Assembly: GCF_032854445.1 (NCBI RefSeq)
Contig: NC_088299.1
Coordinates: 3,883,001 to 3,947,000, forward strand
Direction: 5' to 3'
Length of the DNA stretch: 64,000 nt
Source of the DNA: Liolophura sinensis
Taxonomy: Eukaryota > Mollusca > Polyplacophora > Chitonida > Chitonidae
The position numbers and the translations under genes were made by a program. The notes under the pieces are model-generated. The model saw only the letters and a program-made list of their open reading frames with translations. It ran no database searches and was not told the origin of the DNA. Position 1 is the first letter of the stretch; every line of letters starts with the position of its first letter. This document shows, in pieces, positions 33,746-47,117 of this stretch.

Positions 33746-35431
33746 GATGATAGAAAGTCTGAGAAGTGTGGATATATATTTTGTTTACATGTTTATGATC
33801 AGTATCTGGTGATCTCTATACACCGTCATTGCCCAGTCGGCCACTCTAAAATTAATCCGACGACCACTGGTGACTACCTGCCTAGTACTGGTTAACGAGC
33901 ATCCATAAACATGCGAAAACGGATAAACCTATCAAGTTTTGTTTACCATAACAAACCGCGGCATTCTGCCACTTCAGGTATTTAGCAAACGTCACTAGAC
34001 GCACCACCAGCTGTTCTGTCTTTACGAGGAACACCAAGCCAGATTACGATTAGTCGACAAATAAGATGGCGCAGTGTCCAGTATCATGGAAGAGGAAAAG
34101 AAACATGTCATAGATTTCCACCTATCATTCATGATATCATCAGGATGCGTGTTCTTGTCCAAGATGTACAATGCACGTTTTTCTGCTTTTCATAATCTAT
34201 TCGAGGTCTTGCTCAGGTCGAGTTATGTTCGTTAGAGGAAAGTTGTTTTACTCTTCTTCCCGGTTTCCTTCTTGAGCAAGTTTTTTTTTTCAGCATGTAA
34301 GACAACAGGCTGGGCCCACTTATAGACAGCAACCGTCATAACAGCGTATCCCTGCTGACCCATTTTTACATAGATTCAACAATTCTACATTTAAATTTAC
34401 TAAAATTTACTAAATTACTGAAAGGATAACCAGAGGGCTTCAAATTACATCAGAAAAGTATTAACGGGAATGACTTAAACACGATAAAACCTAGATTGAC
34501 AGAAACTCTTTAAAGGTGCGCAATATTCTGCAAGATAAATAATTTCACATTAGTTGACATAGAATTGTACAATGGTCAATACATTGTTAATTAACATACC
34601 CTCCTTGGAACAATTTTTGCATTTCGTAACAATTGTTCAACAAAAGTTAATGGTCTTGCTGCCTATAGGACTGCACAAAATTCCAGCGTAGTATTGAATG
34701 GAAACTTAACTTACAACAAACTTTGCGAATTTCTTGTTTTACGCTGCAGCCATAATCACTCCGTGGTACTAAAATCTGTATATAGACTAAGCAAATTTGC
34801 AGTATGTGTTCGAAAACTACATGTACGGCCAATGAGATTTCTCAGTAAATCCTTGTTCAGTCCGTGGCAGCGAAAATTAAAACCCGCACTAAGGTTCCTA
34901 GACCAGAATTTTCCGAAAACAGCCAGCGTCGATCAGATACAGTCAAGCAGACGAAATCTTACTGATACGCCCGAATGCATCCACGTTAATAATGGTCAGG
35001 GAGTTATCGCCCATTTAATCCAATCTTTTGTCCCGGGAGGTTTATTGCTTCCTCTGGTTTCACACTCGACCACTATCACGCTTCACCGAAGTAAGCAGCG
35101 GCCGTCAGTCAGCTTTTCAGTGACGGCTTGAGGCGAGGAGTCCAATGACAGACAGACTGGATCTCATCTAGTATGCCACAACCCCTCGAGGGCAGTTAAA
35201 GTCTTCTTCATTCGGGTATGTAGGCCTAATAGGCGTACTGAATACTGGTAGTAGGGCTTCCCTTAAGGATTCGCATAAAAAACATCAACTTACAAAAAAT
35301 GAGTTATACAAAGGTTCTGGCGTTAAATAATAAGGATATGTTTATCTTCAAGCCCCTTTTTGTTTCTTTCAAGGGTAGTAATGAATGGTTGCAATAATCT
35401 CAGTTGGTCAAAATGAGATCTACGTTGGTCA
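33746..35431. other. Intergenic, no confident gene
   Basis: Contains a 145-codon plus-strand frame (34694-35131) that starts with TTG and shows no domain, signal or splice context. It was not accepted as a gene. Otherwise nothing was recognised. Confidence 0.4.
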
Positions 35432-35570
35432 ATCTATTTATTTATTTGATGGGAGAATATTTCACTTGCACGACGGCGGTCAACATTATAGTATGACATA
35501 ATTGGGCAGAGCCCGGGGACAAGCCATACTCACCCACAAGTTGCTGGAAGACCTTCCAACGTAAGACCAA
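35432..35570 (-). mobile_element. SINE-A, diverged, 5'-truncated
   Basis: (ATTT)n tail, an internal deletion that removes the TTTTACGCCGTACTCAA region, then GAATATTTCACTTGCACGAC, GGCAGAGCCCGGGGACAAGC and AGTTGCTGGAAGACCTTCCA. Confidence 0.85.
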
Positions 35571-36654
35571 ATAGACGGTAACCTATGGATACCAAAACTT
35601 TAAGGAATTTAAAGGACAACAGGGGAAAAGCTTTCATAGAAATCCAAAAACATAGTCAAAAGCATCACCTCATTGGTAGAGGCAAACATGACCATTGCGC
35701 GATCACAATCTGCAAACTTGCGCATTTTTAACATGCAATAGAGGAAACCATATCCAAGAAGAAGTACAGCAACTATGCCGTCTTCCCATAGATCTACTTG
35801 TCGCCACTGAATTTGTCATTAGTTTTCCTTTTTCTACGCATGATATCATGTACATTGTAGTACACTGATAATAATATTATTTTGTACCCAGCTATCTCTT
35901 CTTTTGACGTCGTTCTTGGAATGCGACATATAGGGTTGCCCTCTGTTCACATCATGTACAACAATATGTACTAAGAGAGAGGAAGAAAAGATAACAAAGA
36001 ATTTCTTCAACGCAGATGATTAAAAACTAAACTCGTATGCTTTGAATAATTTTCAGAACTCATCTTTCCAACTTTCTTTGAACAGGACAATTTGTCTCGA
36101 TTAAGAGCATTCTTACTGAATACGGATACTTGTTGTATGTTTGCATATAAAGATTTAACAAAAAAATACAAACCAACATAGAATTCTTAAAGTTATACTT
36201 TAACAGTTTAAAGTTTAAATTTTTAGCGTGTGGGAAGTAATCTAAAGACCAATCCCATATTTGTTTATAGCGGCAAAACAACATCGCCCTGAGACGCATT
36301 GGGGCATCGCATTGGCCCATACGAGCCTAAAACGTGTACGGACATCTTAATCTCATTTGTCTCATATTAAAACACTGTAAACACATAAACTAACCATAAA
36401 TCATACATCTATACCTGAGATCCGTTAAGATTTATTCCTGTTGGCCAGTAAATTGAGAGACACATCTGGCTTTGTATAAAATAAGATTCCATATTTCAAA
36501 CAATGGAATTTCAGCTTTTACTAAATATAAACGCCACCGATAAAATTCTATCTATAACACTGAATTTCTTGCGGGTCCATTTAAAGTCTTGAGATTGATT
36601 CTTTTGTCTATTTGTGTTGATTGGTGTACACTGACTCATTTTACTGTCGGGAGT
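35571..36654. other. Intergenic, nothing recognised
   Basis: No convincing exon. The left edge of the segmental duplication lies at its right end. Confidence 0.45.
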
Positions 36655-39600
36655 GTCACGTGCTGCTCAAGAAAATGTCGGTTTCAACCGGATACCCGGA
36701 CATTAATCTGTGGGGCAAAGGAGTGCCACCGCAAACAAAACACTCCTCTAGGCTTAGTTATTAGATAAGTGAACAGAACACAAATCAGGCGGGGGAAGAC
36801 AGGAGTTGGCTCGGCAATAGCGATTACTTCAGACAGAATGGACAAATTGCAACCTTAAAGCGCTTAACTGTAACATATTATCTGACCCTAAGCCGTTTAG
36901 AGAAAGTCTGAAAATTGTGACTAATCGATTCCAAACAAAGTAAATAAATTCGCTTTCCACTTTCTTCAGCGCACAGACGTATATTTTGTCTTTGTATCCA
37001 ATCGGCTCACATAGTTTTACAATAGTATAAATCATCTTTATATCCAGCCAAATATTTCACAACGCCAGTTATGAATCGCTAACAAAGTATCCGGCTTCAC
37101 CTGAGTGTTACCACTATCAGGTAAAGTGATTTTCTCTGTCCGACTTTACCCTGATATTCATAGTCATCTGCTCTGTTGTGTCTGTTAGAATTACCTGTAT
37201 ATACGGTGAAACTGTTCACCTTGTTTAATCTACACAATGCTTAGGAAGAGCTCCATTTGGTTCAGACAGAGAACACCTGGTAGGATATTGCCATTTGGTT
37301 TCCTTCTTTATGTGCATTTATACAACACTTGCGTTTGTCGAGGCAAGCGATGTGGATAAACATTTAACAATTAGTATGTTCAAAACAGTTTCAGAGCCTG
37401 GAAGAAATCTGATGAGAGAGGAACATATTTTGAATCATGTAATGGCTATAGACTTCATTTAAAATCAAATTTCAAAGTGAAACCCGCACACATGTCCGTA
37501 CGTGAACTATAATTTTACCAAATGCAATTTTAATTTATCATCGTTTTTACTATGGTTTAACCGTTTCTAATGAATATTTCATTACTTCAGTAAAAGGCAT
37601 GTTTTCGAGTGAAGGAATCTGCAAAACCTTCCCCAATCAACAATGCCCCTGATTTAAAGCCCCAACTGAGCCAGGCAGAGCTGGGTTTGAACATCTTATC
37701 ACATTGGTCAAAAGCCATTTGCATGGAATAAATGAGACACTGTTTATTTTCAATAAGGAATAGAATGATATTTTTGCTTTAAGGCTGCATTTAATATTTG
37801 TTTTATGTTACATATGGCAAACCATATTTACATAAACGTCGTTAAATTCATAGTGCATTTTATACATGTTTTCTAAGCTTCCGGGTGCCTCATTACTCTA
37901 TAAGATGTCAGTAAGGTGACGCCCCAAGAAAGGACAGCTACTTGCTTGATTATCCGTTAATTTATACCTGAAAACTATTCGTGTTTCTAAGGATTTTGTT
38001 CACTGCTTACAGCTCAGTCAAAACTGAGAAAATACGCTTGCCTCGACGGAAGAGACAATTCATCATTTGAAACCCTACATGCCCATCAGTTTATCTACAG
38101 CATTGTCTCCTGATGAGTTCTAAGATGAAACAAAGATACTACCGTTTCATACATGAACACACTTCTAAAAGGCATAAGTATGGACGTTATGTTTGAAAGT
38201 TTCTGTTTTTCTCTCTTCGTTATTTTGGGATCCATATCCCAGTTATCACATAAACCGAACACCGTCCTGGCATCCTCCTAAAAAAAACATATAGACTACC
38301 CTTCTCGTTGAACTTTTGACGTGGTATTCTTGAAGTGACATATTGACAGAGACGAAGAGTATGTAGAAACTGACATATTTTGGCAGCCGGGGGTTTACAC
38401 CCGTTTAACGATGCCAATTATCGTTAATACTACAGTTCAGGATGGCAGGGATTCGGCCTGGAGGGACGTGCGCTGGCCGCAGGATGACAGCTGACAGCTA
38501 CTCCACTCACACCTTGTTCCCATAGGATGCTAATAATTCCCGACAATCCAAGATAACGACGACCAACGGGATTAATTCGCTGTAAGCTAAGAGACACGTT
38601 GAGGGATATGGGGTGGGTCACAAAAAATAAATTTTTCGACGCTTTTTAATATTAGTACTTTTTATTTCACACATCATTGAATGGACTCACGTTATAAGAC
38701 ACTTCCTGTATCACAGGTGGAAAGGCATATCAGGTGCATAGGTATATTAGGTGCACAGGACACTCACCTGAACGCTTGATCCTACTGTTACATGGCGAAT
38801 TGCGAATTATTTTTTTTTTTTGCGTTGACACATTGGCCATCTGTGCCCCTCAGATAAATCGAGTTTTGAATATGACTCTTTTGGTCAGAACATAATTAAG
38901 GAGAAATATGATCTAATTTACTAGACAGTAACGGCTAATCGTGGTAATATTACAAAAAGTAAGCAAGTGAACCTTATGTAATGTGATCTTGCCACATATG
39001 TGACTGTCGTGTGGTATTACGATGAACTCTTCATGTTTATTACCTCAGGCTAATTTCAGTGGGATCCATATGTTGTTTTCATACGTCAATACTATCCCAA
39101 CCATGAGATATGGAGATATGAATTAAAGGTTTCAAAATGTCCAACATGCGAAATTAGATAAACACAACCTTTGCAAAAAAGAAAAGATATTAATATACTT
39201 GGATAGAGAAAGGTTTTTGTTATTTTTGTTTCATTTCTGTTTTATTTTATTTTTGTCATTTAATTAAGCCGTATTGTTGGATATGTCATTTCAGTTCTCT
39301 TGCTGTATTTGTTGATGACTGGCGAGACAGAATTATTACAACAGACGCATCCATTAAGTTTTCTTCCAGTTGAACAATGAGAAGAAACAGACGCTTCAGA
39401 GAAACTCAGTCCAAAACAACACGTTCTAATCTGAAGCTTAAAACAGAAGGAAGCAACAGAATAAGTCATGTGGGTTTCTTTCTCACATAAAAGGTAGCCG
39501 AAGGAAACGTTTTACATGCCCATTGTGATTTAAAACAGGGGCATACGAACATTATTGCTGATACAGACTGATTACGAATTGCATTGTCACAGGATGTGAT

Positions 39601-41700
39601 GTGATGCACTGTGACTTCCTCTCTGTCAAATGTCTTTTCTTCAAATATTTTTTTTTAGAAATACCGAAGATTGTCCCATGGATAGTAAATCAAAGAAATG
39701 TAACAAAATCATGTGACATATATTAATAAATCCGAAACCACGAATATGTGCATACAAGGTAGCTCACATATGATATTAACGACGCTGATGAGACACTCAC
39801 ATGTTTATAAGATGATTCTCATAAACCGCTGAGTAAAGATTTTTGTGTAAACTTTTCTTATTTCGGTGATGAAAAGAGATTCATGAAGTCAACAATCGAA
39901 GATAGTCGTCATGACATCTGCAAGGTTTCATCCTCGTAAAAATGTTTACATTCAAACATTTAAGCAAATTGCCAATTATCACCTGAGTATATCATAAACA
40001 ACTGGTCACGATATGACTCTTAATGGACAATGGCGAGCAATGGAGACATGTACTTCTTTGGAATATATCCGTCACATTTTTTGCGTTTTCTGTGATACGC
40101 TCCAAACTTTTCAATTTACGAATCATAGACGTGCTTCGTGGAGAAGCAATGGAGAAAAAGGAGAAATATATTTTCAAACATCATGAGAAATATCCACGCT
40201 ATTAGTTCCATTCTACTGGGCCTAGACCTACACTATAGTTTCTATATTGAGGCTCAGACTGCTTGTTATCTCCAGAATATCTTTAAAAATAGTGCTCGAT
40301 GAGTAGTCAGATCTGTCATCACTTCCTTGTGAGATCCAGTAAAATGGGTACAACATGCCAGCGCCCAATCTGTTTTCAATTTACTGATATTCCAAAGTGC
40401 CAGAAAAATTTATAAAACTATTTCAACAAGGTCAGACACAGAGATATGGTGTGCATGGTATTTTCTCATGTTCTCGAAGAGAAATTATAAAAACTTCACA
40501 GAAGGGTAAATGGGTATAAGGGAAACATTTTACTCAGATATATCAGAAATTGTTTAAGGTTTAATCTAGACCAATACTGTCTCTATCACATCATAAATGA
40601 TAGGGTAAATAGAGTCAGGCGTAGATACAGAGGGATAAATGTCTTTTGTCCCCGGGAAACGTTTTTCTGCTGATTACGTCAGTGGGCAGCAAAGCTACAT
40701 TTGCCAGGAAAGTTCTCTTAAGAGACCAGCATGTGCCAACTAGACTCACAAGGTAAATTGTCCAGACGGTACATAAGACCTAGGCTGCCCATACACGATT
40801 GTGCAAACAACTGCTTTAAGTAAGGAATGCCAGTCCGGTTTTGAAAGTCTTCTGTAGTTAGACGAGGATCACGATAGTGTCTGTTAGAACGATGGCTAAA
40901 TCAGATGGTCTTCGGTTCTTGGCACATTAGCTAATGGCCAAGGTAACGGGCGAATTTTAAACAGAGTGGGCCAGTGAAGGGAATAAGAGCAACTGGAGTT
41001 AAATCCCCTCAACTTGAGCATTGACCCAAATTTCTCCAGGTTTGTGGCAGATCCCTGACTTATATTTCCCGATGAATTTAATGCTTTGAATTAGAGCTTT
41101 GTCCTACGACATTCAGTTAAAAGTTAATTGTTTGACTGTGTCACCTAGATACATGATATACAAAGTGATGAGCAGCTCTACATCACACTCAGGCGCACAA
41201 AAACACTACAATATGAGATTTCCTGATAAAGAAAACTTATCTTTGCCCCCTTTATTGTGTTCGCTTGACTGATTCCAAACTTGATTGACGCCAGACCTTT
41301 CTGTGTTAAATAACCCTTTTTGTTTAATCTCTGGCCTTCCCTCAGGTCTCGTTTTTCACACTTTAAAAAGCTGTATTATACACGACAGCTCTAATCAATA
41401 TGCCTATTTCTGGCCGGGGTTGTCAAGGCGTAAATGGCGCTCGATGATATAGTTGAAGAGTGTTACAGAGGAGTTGGTGGGATCCAGTGCGTCATTCGTT
41501 GGCGTCTCTGGTGTCTAGGACACTTTTTTCTCAGTCTGGCAATAATAAAGACAAATTGGTCAGTGTGCGAAAAGAACGCGTTATCCACCTAACTGATGCT
41601 TTGTTAGTTGTGTGGAAGTGTATGATGGTTGAAGGCAGGTATTAGCTCTCTGTTAGTCTAATGGCTTCAGCTCTCAATTTGTGTAGCAAATGTGAAGTAC
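36655..41700 (+). repeat. Segmental duplication, unit A
   Basis: Colinear with unit B. 36660-37215 matches 41768-42318 (B0) closely and 42319-42765 loosely; 37245-37525 matches 42797-43060; 38360-38550 matches 43575-43765; 38640-39140 matches 43870-44470 plus 44859-44910; 39230-39600 matches 45040-45560; 40310-41690 matches 45590-46690. Some segments (for example about 37.6-38.3 kb) cannot be aligned by eye. No conserved reading frame was found across the two units. Confidence 0.85.
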
Positions 41701-41706
41701 ATCTGT

Positions 41707-41755
41707 TTGTTTGTTTTTCTTTGTTTGTTTTGTTTTGTTTTGTTTTTTGTGTTCT
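41707..41755. repeat. (TTTGT)n-like simple repeat at a duplication junction
   Basis: Low-complexity TTTG/TTTTG tract exactly between the end of unit A and the start of block B0. Confidence 0.85.
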
Positions 41756-41767
41756 TCAGATTGGATC

Positions 41768-42318
41768 TGCTGCTCAGGAAAATGTCGGCTCCGGAAACCC
41801 GGACATAAGGTGGAGCAAAGGAGTATTACCGCAAATAAAACATCTGCCTGGCTTAGTTATAACATAAGTGAACAGAACACAAATCAGGCGAGGGAAGACA
41901 GGGGTTGGCTCGGTAATGGCGCTTACTTCAGACAGAATGGACAAATTGCAACCCAAAACCGCTTAACTGTAACATATTATCTGACCCTAAGCCATGAAGA
42001 GAAAGTCTGATATTGTGACTAATCGATTCCAAACAAAGTAAATAAATTCGCTTTCCACTTTCTTCAGCGCACAGACGTATATTTTGTCTTTGTATCCAAT
42101 CGACTCACATGGATTGACAATAGTATAAATCATCTTTATATCCAGCCAAATATTTCACAACGCCAGTTATGAATTGCTAACAAAGTATCCGGCTTCACCT
42201 AAGTGCTACGAGGTGAAGTAGTTTCCTCTGTCCGATCTTACCTTGATATTCTTAGTCATCTGCTCTGTTGTGTCTATTAGAATTACCTGTATATACGGTG
42301 AAACTGTTCACCCTTTTT
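41768..42318 (+). repeat. Segmental duplication, extra 5' block B0
   Basis: A second copy of the first roughly 550 bp of unit A, much closer to A than the adjacent start of unit B. Over the stretch equivalent to 36915-37007 I see a single substitution. It stops where the older, diverged unit B copy begins (near 42319), so the 5' block is present three times in total. Confidence 0.88.
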
Positions 42319-43309
42319 ACTTCCCCGGGTTTAGTTATCAGACAAGTGCAGAGAACACAAATCAGGCGGGAGAAGACAGGTGATGGCTCGGCAATGTTGC
42401 CTAATTCAGACAAGACTGATATATTGCAACTTTAAAGCAGTTAAATGTTAAATATTATCAGCCCCTGTGCCATTTAGAGAAAGTTTAATATTGTAAGTAA
42501 TCCATACAAAACAAATGAAGTAAATGCATTTTTTTTTACGTTCGCAGACGTATATTTTATCTCTGTCATCTATTCCATCCACCTTGTTTCATAATGATAT
42601 TAATCGATTTCTTATCCAACCGAATATTACACAACGTCAGTTGTCAATCATTATCACAGCATCCGGCTTCCCCTGAGTGTTACGACTCCCAGGTGACGTG
42701 ATTTCGTCTGGTGGACTTTAACCTGCTACTCGTGTTCATCTACTCTATTGTGTTACCCAATCTCCGGTGACAGCCCAATTATCCAGCACTTATGAGGAGA
42801 TCCATTTGGTTGGGGCAGAGATCACCTGGTACGGATATTGCCATTTGGCTTCCTGCTCGTGTGTAATTATACAACGATTTTCTCTACTAAGGCAAGGGCA
42901 GTGGCTAAATATTCAAAAATAAACATGTTCCAAACAGTTTCAGAGTATAGAAGAAATCTAGTGATGGAAGAACATAGTTTCAATCATGTAATGGCAATAA
43001 GTTTCATTTAAAATCAAATTTCAAAATAAAACCATCATGTCCGTACTCGATAAATAAGTTTTAGTCCATTTTTAATTTATTATGTTTTTATGGTTTTTAT
43101 TTATATTGTACCTTGTCTGATAAATATTTCGCTACCCGGAAATCCACCCCGCCCTTTTCCAGCCAACAATCCCCCTGATTTAAAGCAAATGAAGGGTCAT
43201 TTGCATGAGGCAAAAATAATATTTGTGTTCAGTGTGGAAGAGAGTGCCTTTGTTGACTTAAAGATGCTTTGGATATACTCCTATTCCATATGCGAACAGA
43301 TCTCTGAAA

Positions 43310-43485
43310 TTTATTTATTTACTTATTTGATTGGTGTTTTACGCCGTACTCAAGAATGTTTCACTTATACGACGGCGGCCAGCATTATGGTGGGTGGAAA
43401 CCGGGTAGAGCCCGGGGGAAACCCACGACCATCTGCAGGTTACTGACAGACCTTACCACGTACGGCCGGAGAGGAAGCCAGCATG
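43310..43485 (-). mobile_element. SINE-A, 5'-truncated, 14-bp target duplication
   Basis: Well-preserved body and (ATTT)n tail, ending at GGAAGCCAGCATG before the head. ACAGATCTCTGAAA lies at 43296-43309 and 43486-43499, a perfect 14-bp target duplication. The low divergence and intact duplication indicate a recent insertion into unit B. Confidence 0.95.
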
Positions 43486-44475
43486 ACAGATCTCTGAAAG
43501 GCAGAAGTATTCACATGCTGTTTAAAAAGCTTTTTTCTTGGTGTATTTTTGGGAGCAAGAGAAATTGCAAAGAGAAGAGCAAATAGAAATTGACATATTC
43601 TGGCTGTCAAGGGTCCTCACCCGTTTAACGACGCTAATTAGCACCAACACCATAGAGTAGGGCGACAAAGGCCCGGCCTTGAGGGACTTACACTGATCGC
43701 GGGGTGACAACTGTCAGCCGCCTAACTCACACCTTGTTCTCAGCGGTTTGGAATAATTCCTTATAATTAACATCATGAGCAAATAGGTCAGAACCCTGTA
43801 AGGTAAGAAACACGTATAGATCGGACGGGTCAGAGAAAACGATCATGTTTCTTAAATTTGTAATTTTTGGAAACGATTTATTTCTAGTGTAGTTTAGACA
43901 CATCATTGAATGGAGACCCGTTTCAAGACATTTCCAGCATCATAGCTGGAAGGGCACATCAGATGCACGGGAATATCGCCTAATCGCTTGATCCTGCTGT
44001 TACGAGGCGATAAACGCCAATAGTAACGTTTAACAAGACTGCTTTCTTAGAATAGTTCGTTATTGATTTCCACACGTTTATGGAAACTGGATGTCTTGGT
44101 ATTTATTATTAGTATTATGCACAGAAGAGAATGGTTTTCTTAAGCCATATGTGGCAACAAAATCTTGATCACAGTGTTCATCTATTGCGGCTTATTTATT
44201 TAGACGTATTGACCACCTGTGCCCCTCTGATAAATAGAGTTTTGAATATGATTTCTTTGGTCAGAACACAATTAAGGAGAAATATGATCTAACTTTTTGG
44301 ACAATAACAGCTAAAGGTGGCAACATTGCAAAAAATAAACATAGGAACATTATGTAAAGCGATCTTGCCACATATGTAACTTTCCAGTGACATTACTAAC
44401 GCTACCTCCAACTGATTCTCACCCCAGCCTAATTACCATATACTGTTTTCATAGAACATTATTATCTCAACCATG

Positions 44476-44858
44476 TGTAACGGGAGCAGCTTTCCAGTGC
44501 TTATACTAGCTGTAGCTAGTGGGAATTTCTCTTTAGCCCAGTTGGAACAGCGCTGGACTTCTGCTGTTGAGACCCAGTTCGAGCCTGGTGTGACCCATGC
44601 AGTGAAATCCTTTGACCATTACACTGGTGCCGTGACCTAACAGGTTCCAAGAAGCGTGGGGCCCTGGGCCTGCGAATGTGGGTGTGTCTTGTTAGAGGGA
44701 AGGATTTAAGTGGGGAAGAGTGTAAGGGGAGCAGCTTTCTGGTGCTTATACTAGTCGTAAGTAATGGGAATTTCCCTTAAGCTCAGTTGGTAGAACGCTT
44801 GACTTCTGTTGTTGAGACCCTAGTTCAAATCCTGGTGTGACCCAAGTAGTGCATTACA
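44476..44858 (+). mobile_element. Composite tRNA-related element with CATG target duplication
   Basis: Begins TGTAA and ends TTACA, flanked by CATG at 44472-44475 and 44859-44862. The corresponding site in unit A (39102-39105) has one CATG and no insert. Inside are two tandem monomers (245 bp, then a 138-bp partial), each with a tRNA-like A box (TAGCCCAGTTGG; TAAGCTCAGTTGGTAGAACG) and B box (AGTTCGAGCC; AGTTCAAATCC). It could be a tandemly duplicated SINE or a MITE-like element that captured a tRNA-like sequence. Confidence 0.75.
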
Positions 44859-44934
44859 CATGATATATGGAGATATGAATTAAAGGTTTCGATATGAAAG
44901 GTCCAACATACGATATTAAATATCAACATGGGGT

Positions 44935-45033
44935 CTTCGTGGCTCGGTTGGTTAGCACTCTAGCGCAGCCTAATGATCCAGGAGCCTTTCACCAATGCAG
45001 TTGCTGTGAGTTCAAGTCCAGCTCATGCTGTTT
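44935..45033 (+). mobile_element. SINE-A head only
   Basis: TCTTCGTGGCTCGGTTGGTTAG-type A box region, GATCCAGGAGCCTTTCACCA, B box GTGAGTTCAAGTCCAGCTC, then an abrupt end at CATGCTG. It interrupts the alignment between units A and B (39230 and 45040). This is the cleanest tRNA-like head in the window. Confidence 0.88.
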
Positions 45034-47117
45034 CTTTTCCTTTTAATTTTATTTTTGTCCTTTAATTAAGCTGTACTGCTGAATATACTTCATTCAATTC
45101 CCCTGCTGTATTTGTTGATGACACGCAAGACAGAGTTATTACAACAGACCCATACGTTAAGGATAGTTTTCCTCCAATTGAAAATTCTCTATCAGGAACT
45201 TTGGCAAGAAGCAGACACTTTGGAGAAACTCAGTCCAAAACCCCTTGGTGTAATTTAAAACATAGTAAAAGACGTAAGCAACACAACAACTGGCACACGG
45301 TTTTCTTTCTCACGACAGCGACAGCTGAAGGAAAAGAAACGTTACAGCTCACATAAAGAGAAACACGTAGCAAACTGAAAACATGTAGCATTCTGAAAAC
45401 ACGTAGCAAACAAAAGCCAACATAAAACGGTCTTTTACATTTGATTTTCAAAAAGGGGCATACAAACATTATTGCTGATAGAGACTGATTAGAAGGTATA
45501 TACTTGACGAGAGCACGCCAAAATTGGATCATTACCACAGGATGTGATATGATCAACCGTGGCGTATCTCTCTCTTAAAGATTTTCCCATGGATCTATCA
45601 ACACTTCCTTGTGAGATATAATAAGGCTGTACAACAGGCCAACCCACAGTTTATCACCGATTTGGCGACATTTCAATCAGCCAGACAAGTATATAAAACT
45701 GTCCCAATAAGACCGGACAGAGAGATGTAATTTATTGCATGGAACCAGGCGTAGATACAGAGGGATAAACGTCAGTTGTCCATGGGTGGCGTATTTTCTG
45801 CTGATTACGTCAATGGACATCATAGCGACCGGTACCTCTGCTTAAACGTCCAGCTGTGTGCCAACTAGGCTCACAAGGTAAACTGTCAACACGGCACCTA
45901 AGACTTATGCCGCTCACACAAAGCTGCACCCACAACTACTTTAGGTAGAAATGCCAGTCTGGTTTTGAAAACTTTCTGTGGTTCGACCAAGATCACGTAA
46001 TCTCTGTTAGAAGGACGGCTAAATCAGATGGGCTTCTGCTACTGGCACATTAGCTAAAGGCGAAGGTGAAGGGTTGTCTTAAAACTGAATGGGTCAATGA
46101 AAAGAATAAGAGCATCTAAAGCTAAGTCGCCTCAACTTGGGTATTTGTTCCCAGTTGCCTAAATTGTGGCAAACACCTGAGTGAAGGAGAAATATTTCCA
46201 AATGACATGAATTATTTGAATTAGAGGTTTTTCCTGTGACTTTAAATTAAAAAAATTAACTATTTAATTTTGTCACCTCCATATACGTGCGAAGCGATTA
46301 GTAAATCCACATCATACTGATTCTCTTCAAAACATTGCAGGATTCGATCTCCGGATATTGGTATCTTAACTCTGTTCCATTTTATTGTGTTGTGAGTCCA
46401 AACTTGATTGACGCCACACCTCACTGTGTTGAATAACCTTTTATTTTTTGTTTAAATCTCTGGTCTTGGCTCAAGTCTCCTTTCTCTCACGTTAAATAGC
46501 TTTGTTGTATACGGCAGCAGTAATCGATATGCCTATTTCTCACCGGGATTGTCAGGGCGTGAACATCTCCCGATGATATAGTTGAAGAGCGTCGTAAAGG
46601 ACATGGAGGGATCCAATACGTCATTCGTAGGTGCACTTTTTTCAGTTTTCAGACTGGCAATAATAAAGACAAATTGGTTAGTGACGGAAAATCATCAAAA
46701 TTCACGGCTAGTATACGAATATGTGTTTTGACGAATAGACTTTTTTCTTTGCCTTGAGGTTGAGAGGATGTCCCATAAAAATGACCAGGCGCATACCCAC
46801 TTTTCAGCATTTAACATCCGGGTATCTAGCTGTGAGCCCCTGATATGAAGCGCTTTCAAGCAGATAATGTCAGACGCAAGGTAGGAAATTACTCAGGGAC
46901 AATCCGTTTAAAAATAAATGTGAGGCCTTTGGAAAAGGGATCGGTGCTTCCTAGTTAGCTTAGGAGCTGTTTAATGCTCGGGTAGAGCTCTATATTGTCT
47001 CACAAATCAGGCCTTATCGGTGACACTTTAGCAACATATTATTTCATCATGTAACCTATTGGAAACGTTTGGAACAGGTAAGAAAGGGCTTCTGCATATA
47101 ACTTGGCCTATTGGGAT

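Larger units (their letters stand above)
42319..47090 (+). repeat. Segmental duplication, unit B
   Basis: The older partner of unit A, from a diverged copy of the 5' block (TTAGTTATCAGACAAGTGCA near 42332) to the 3' block ending near 46690. It continues into a segment (46770-47090) that unit A lacks but block C shares. It has gained a SINE-A (43310-43485), a 383-bp composite element (44476-44858) and a SINE-A head (44935-45033). Confidence 0.85.

Noticed and set aside
34694-35131. 145-codon plus-strand frame
   Set aside because: Begins at TTG rather than ATG, no domain, no splice context and no supporting homology within the window. Kept only as a remark in the intergenic entry.
43090-43446. 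118-codon plus-strand frame
   Set aside because: The second half is antisense SINE-A; the first half is not conserved in unit A.
44743-44845. Possible functional tRNA gene
   Set aside because: A and B boxes are good, but the cloverleaf does not close properly and the sequence is repeated in a tandem mobile element; treated as tRNA-derived.
45230-45556. 108-codon hydrophobic minus-strand frame in unit B
   Set aside because: The matching stretch of unit A (39420-39600) does not keep the frame.
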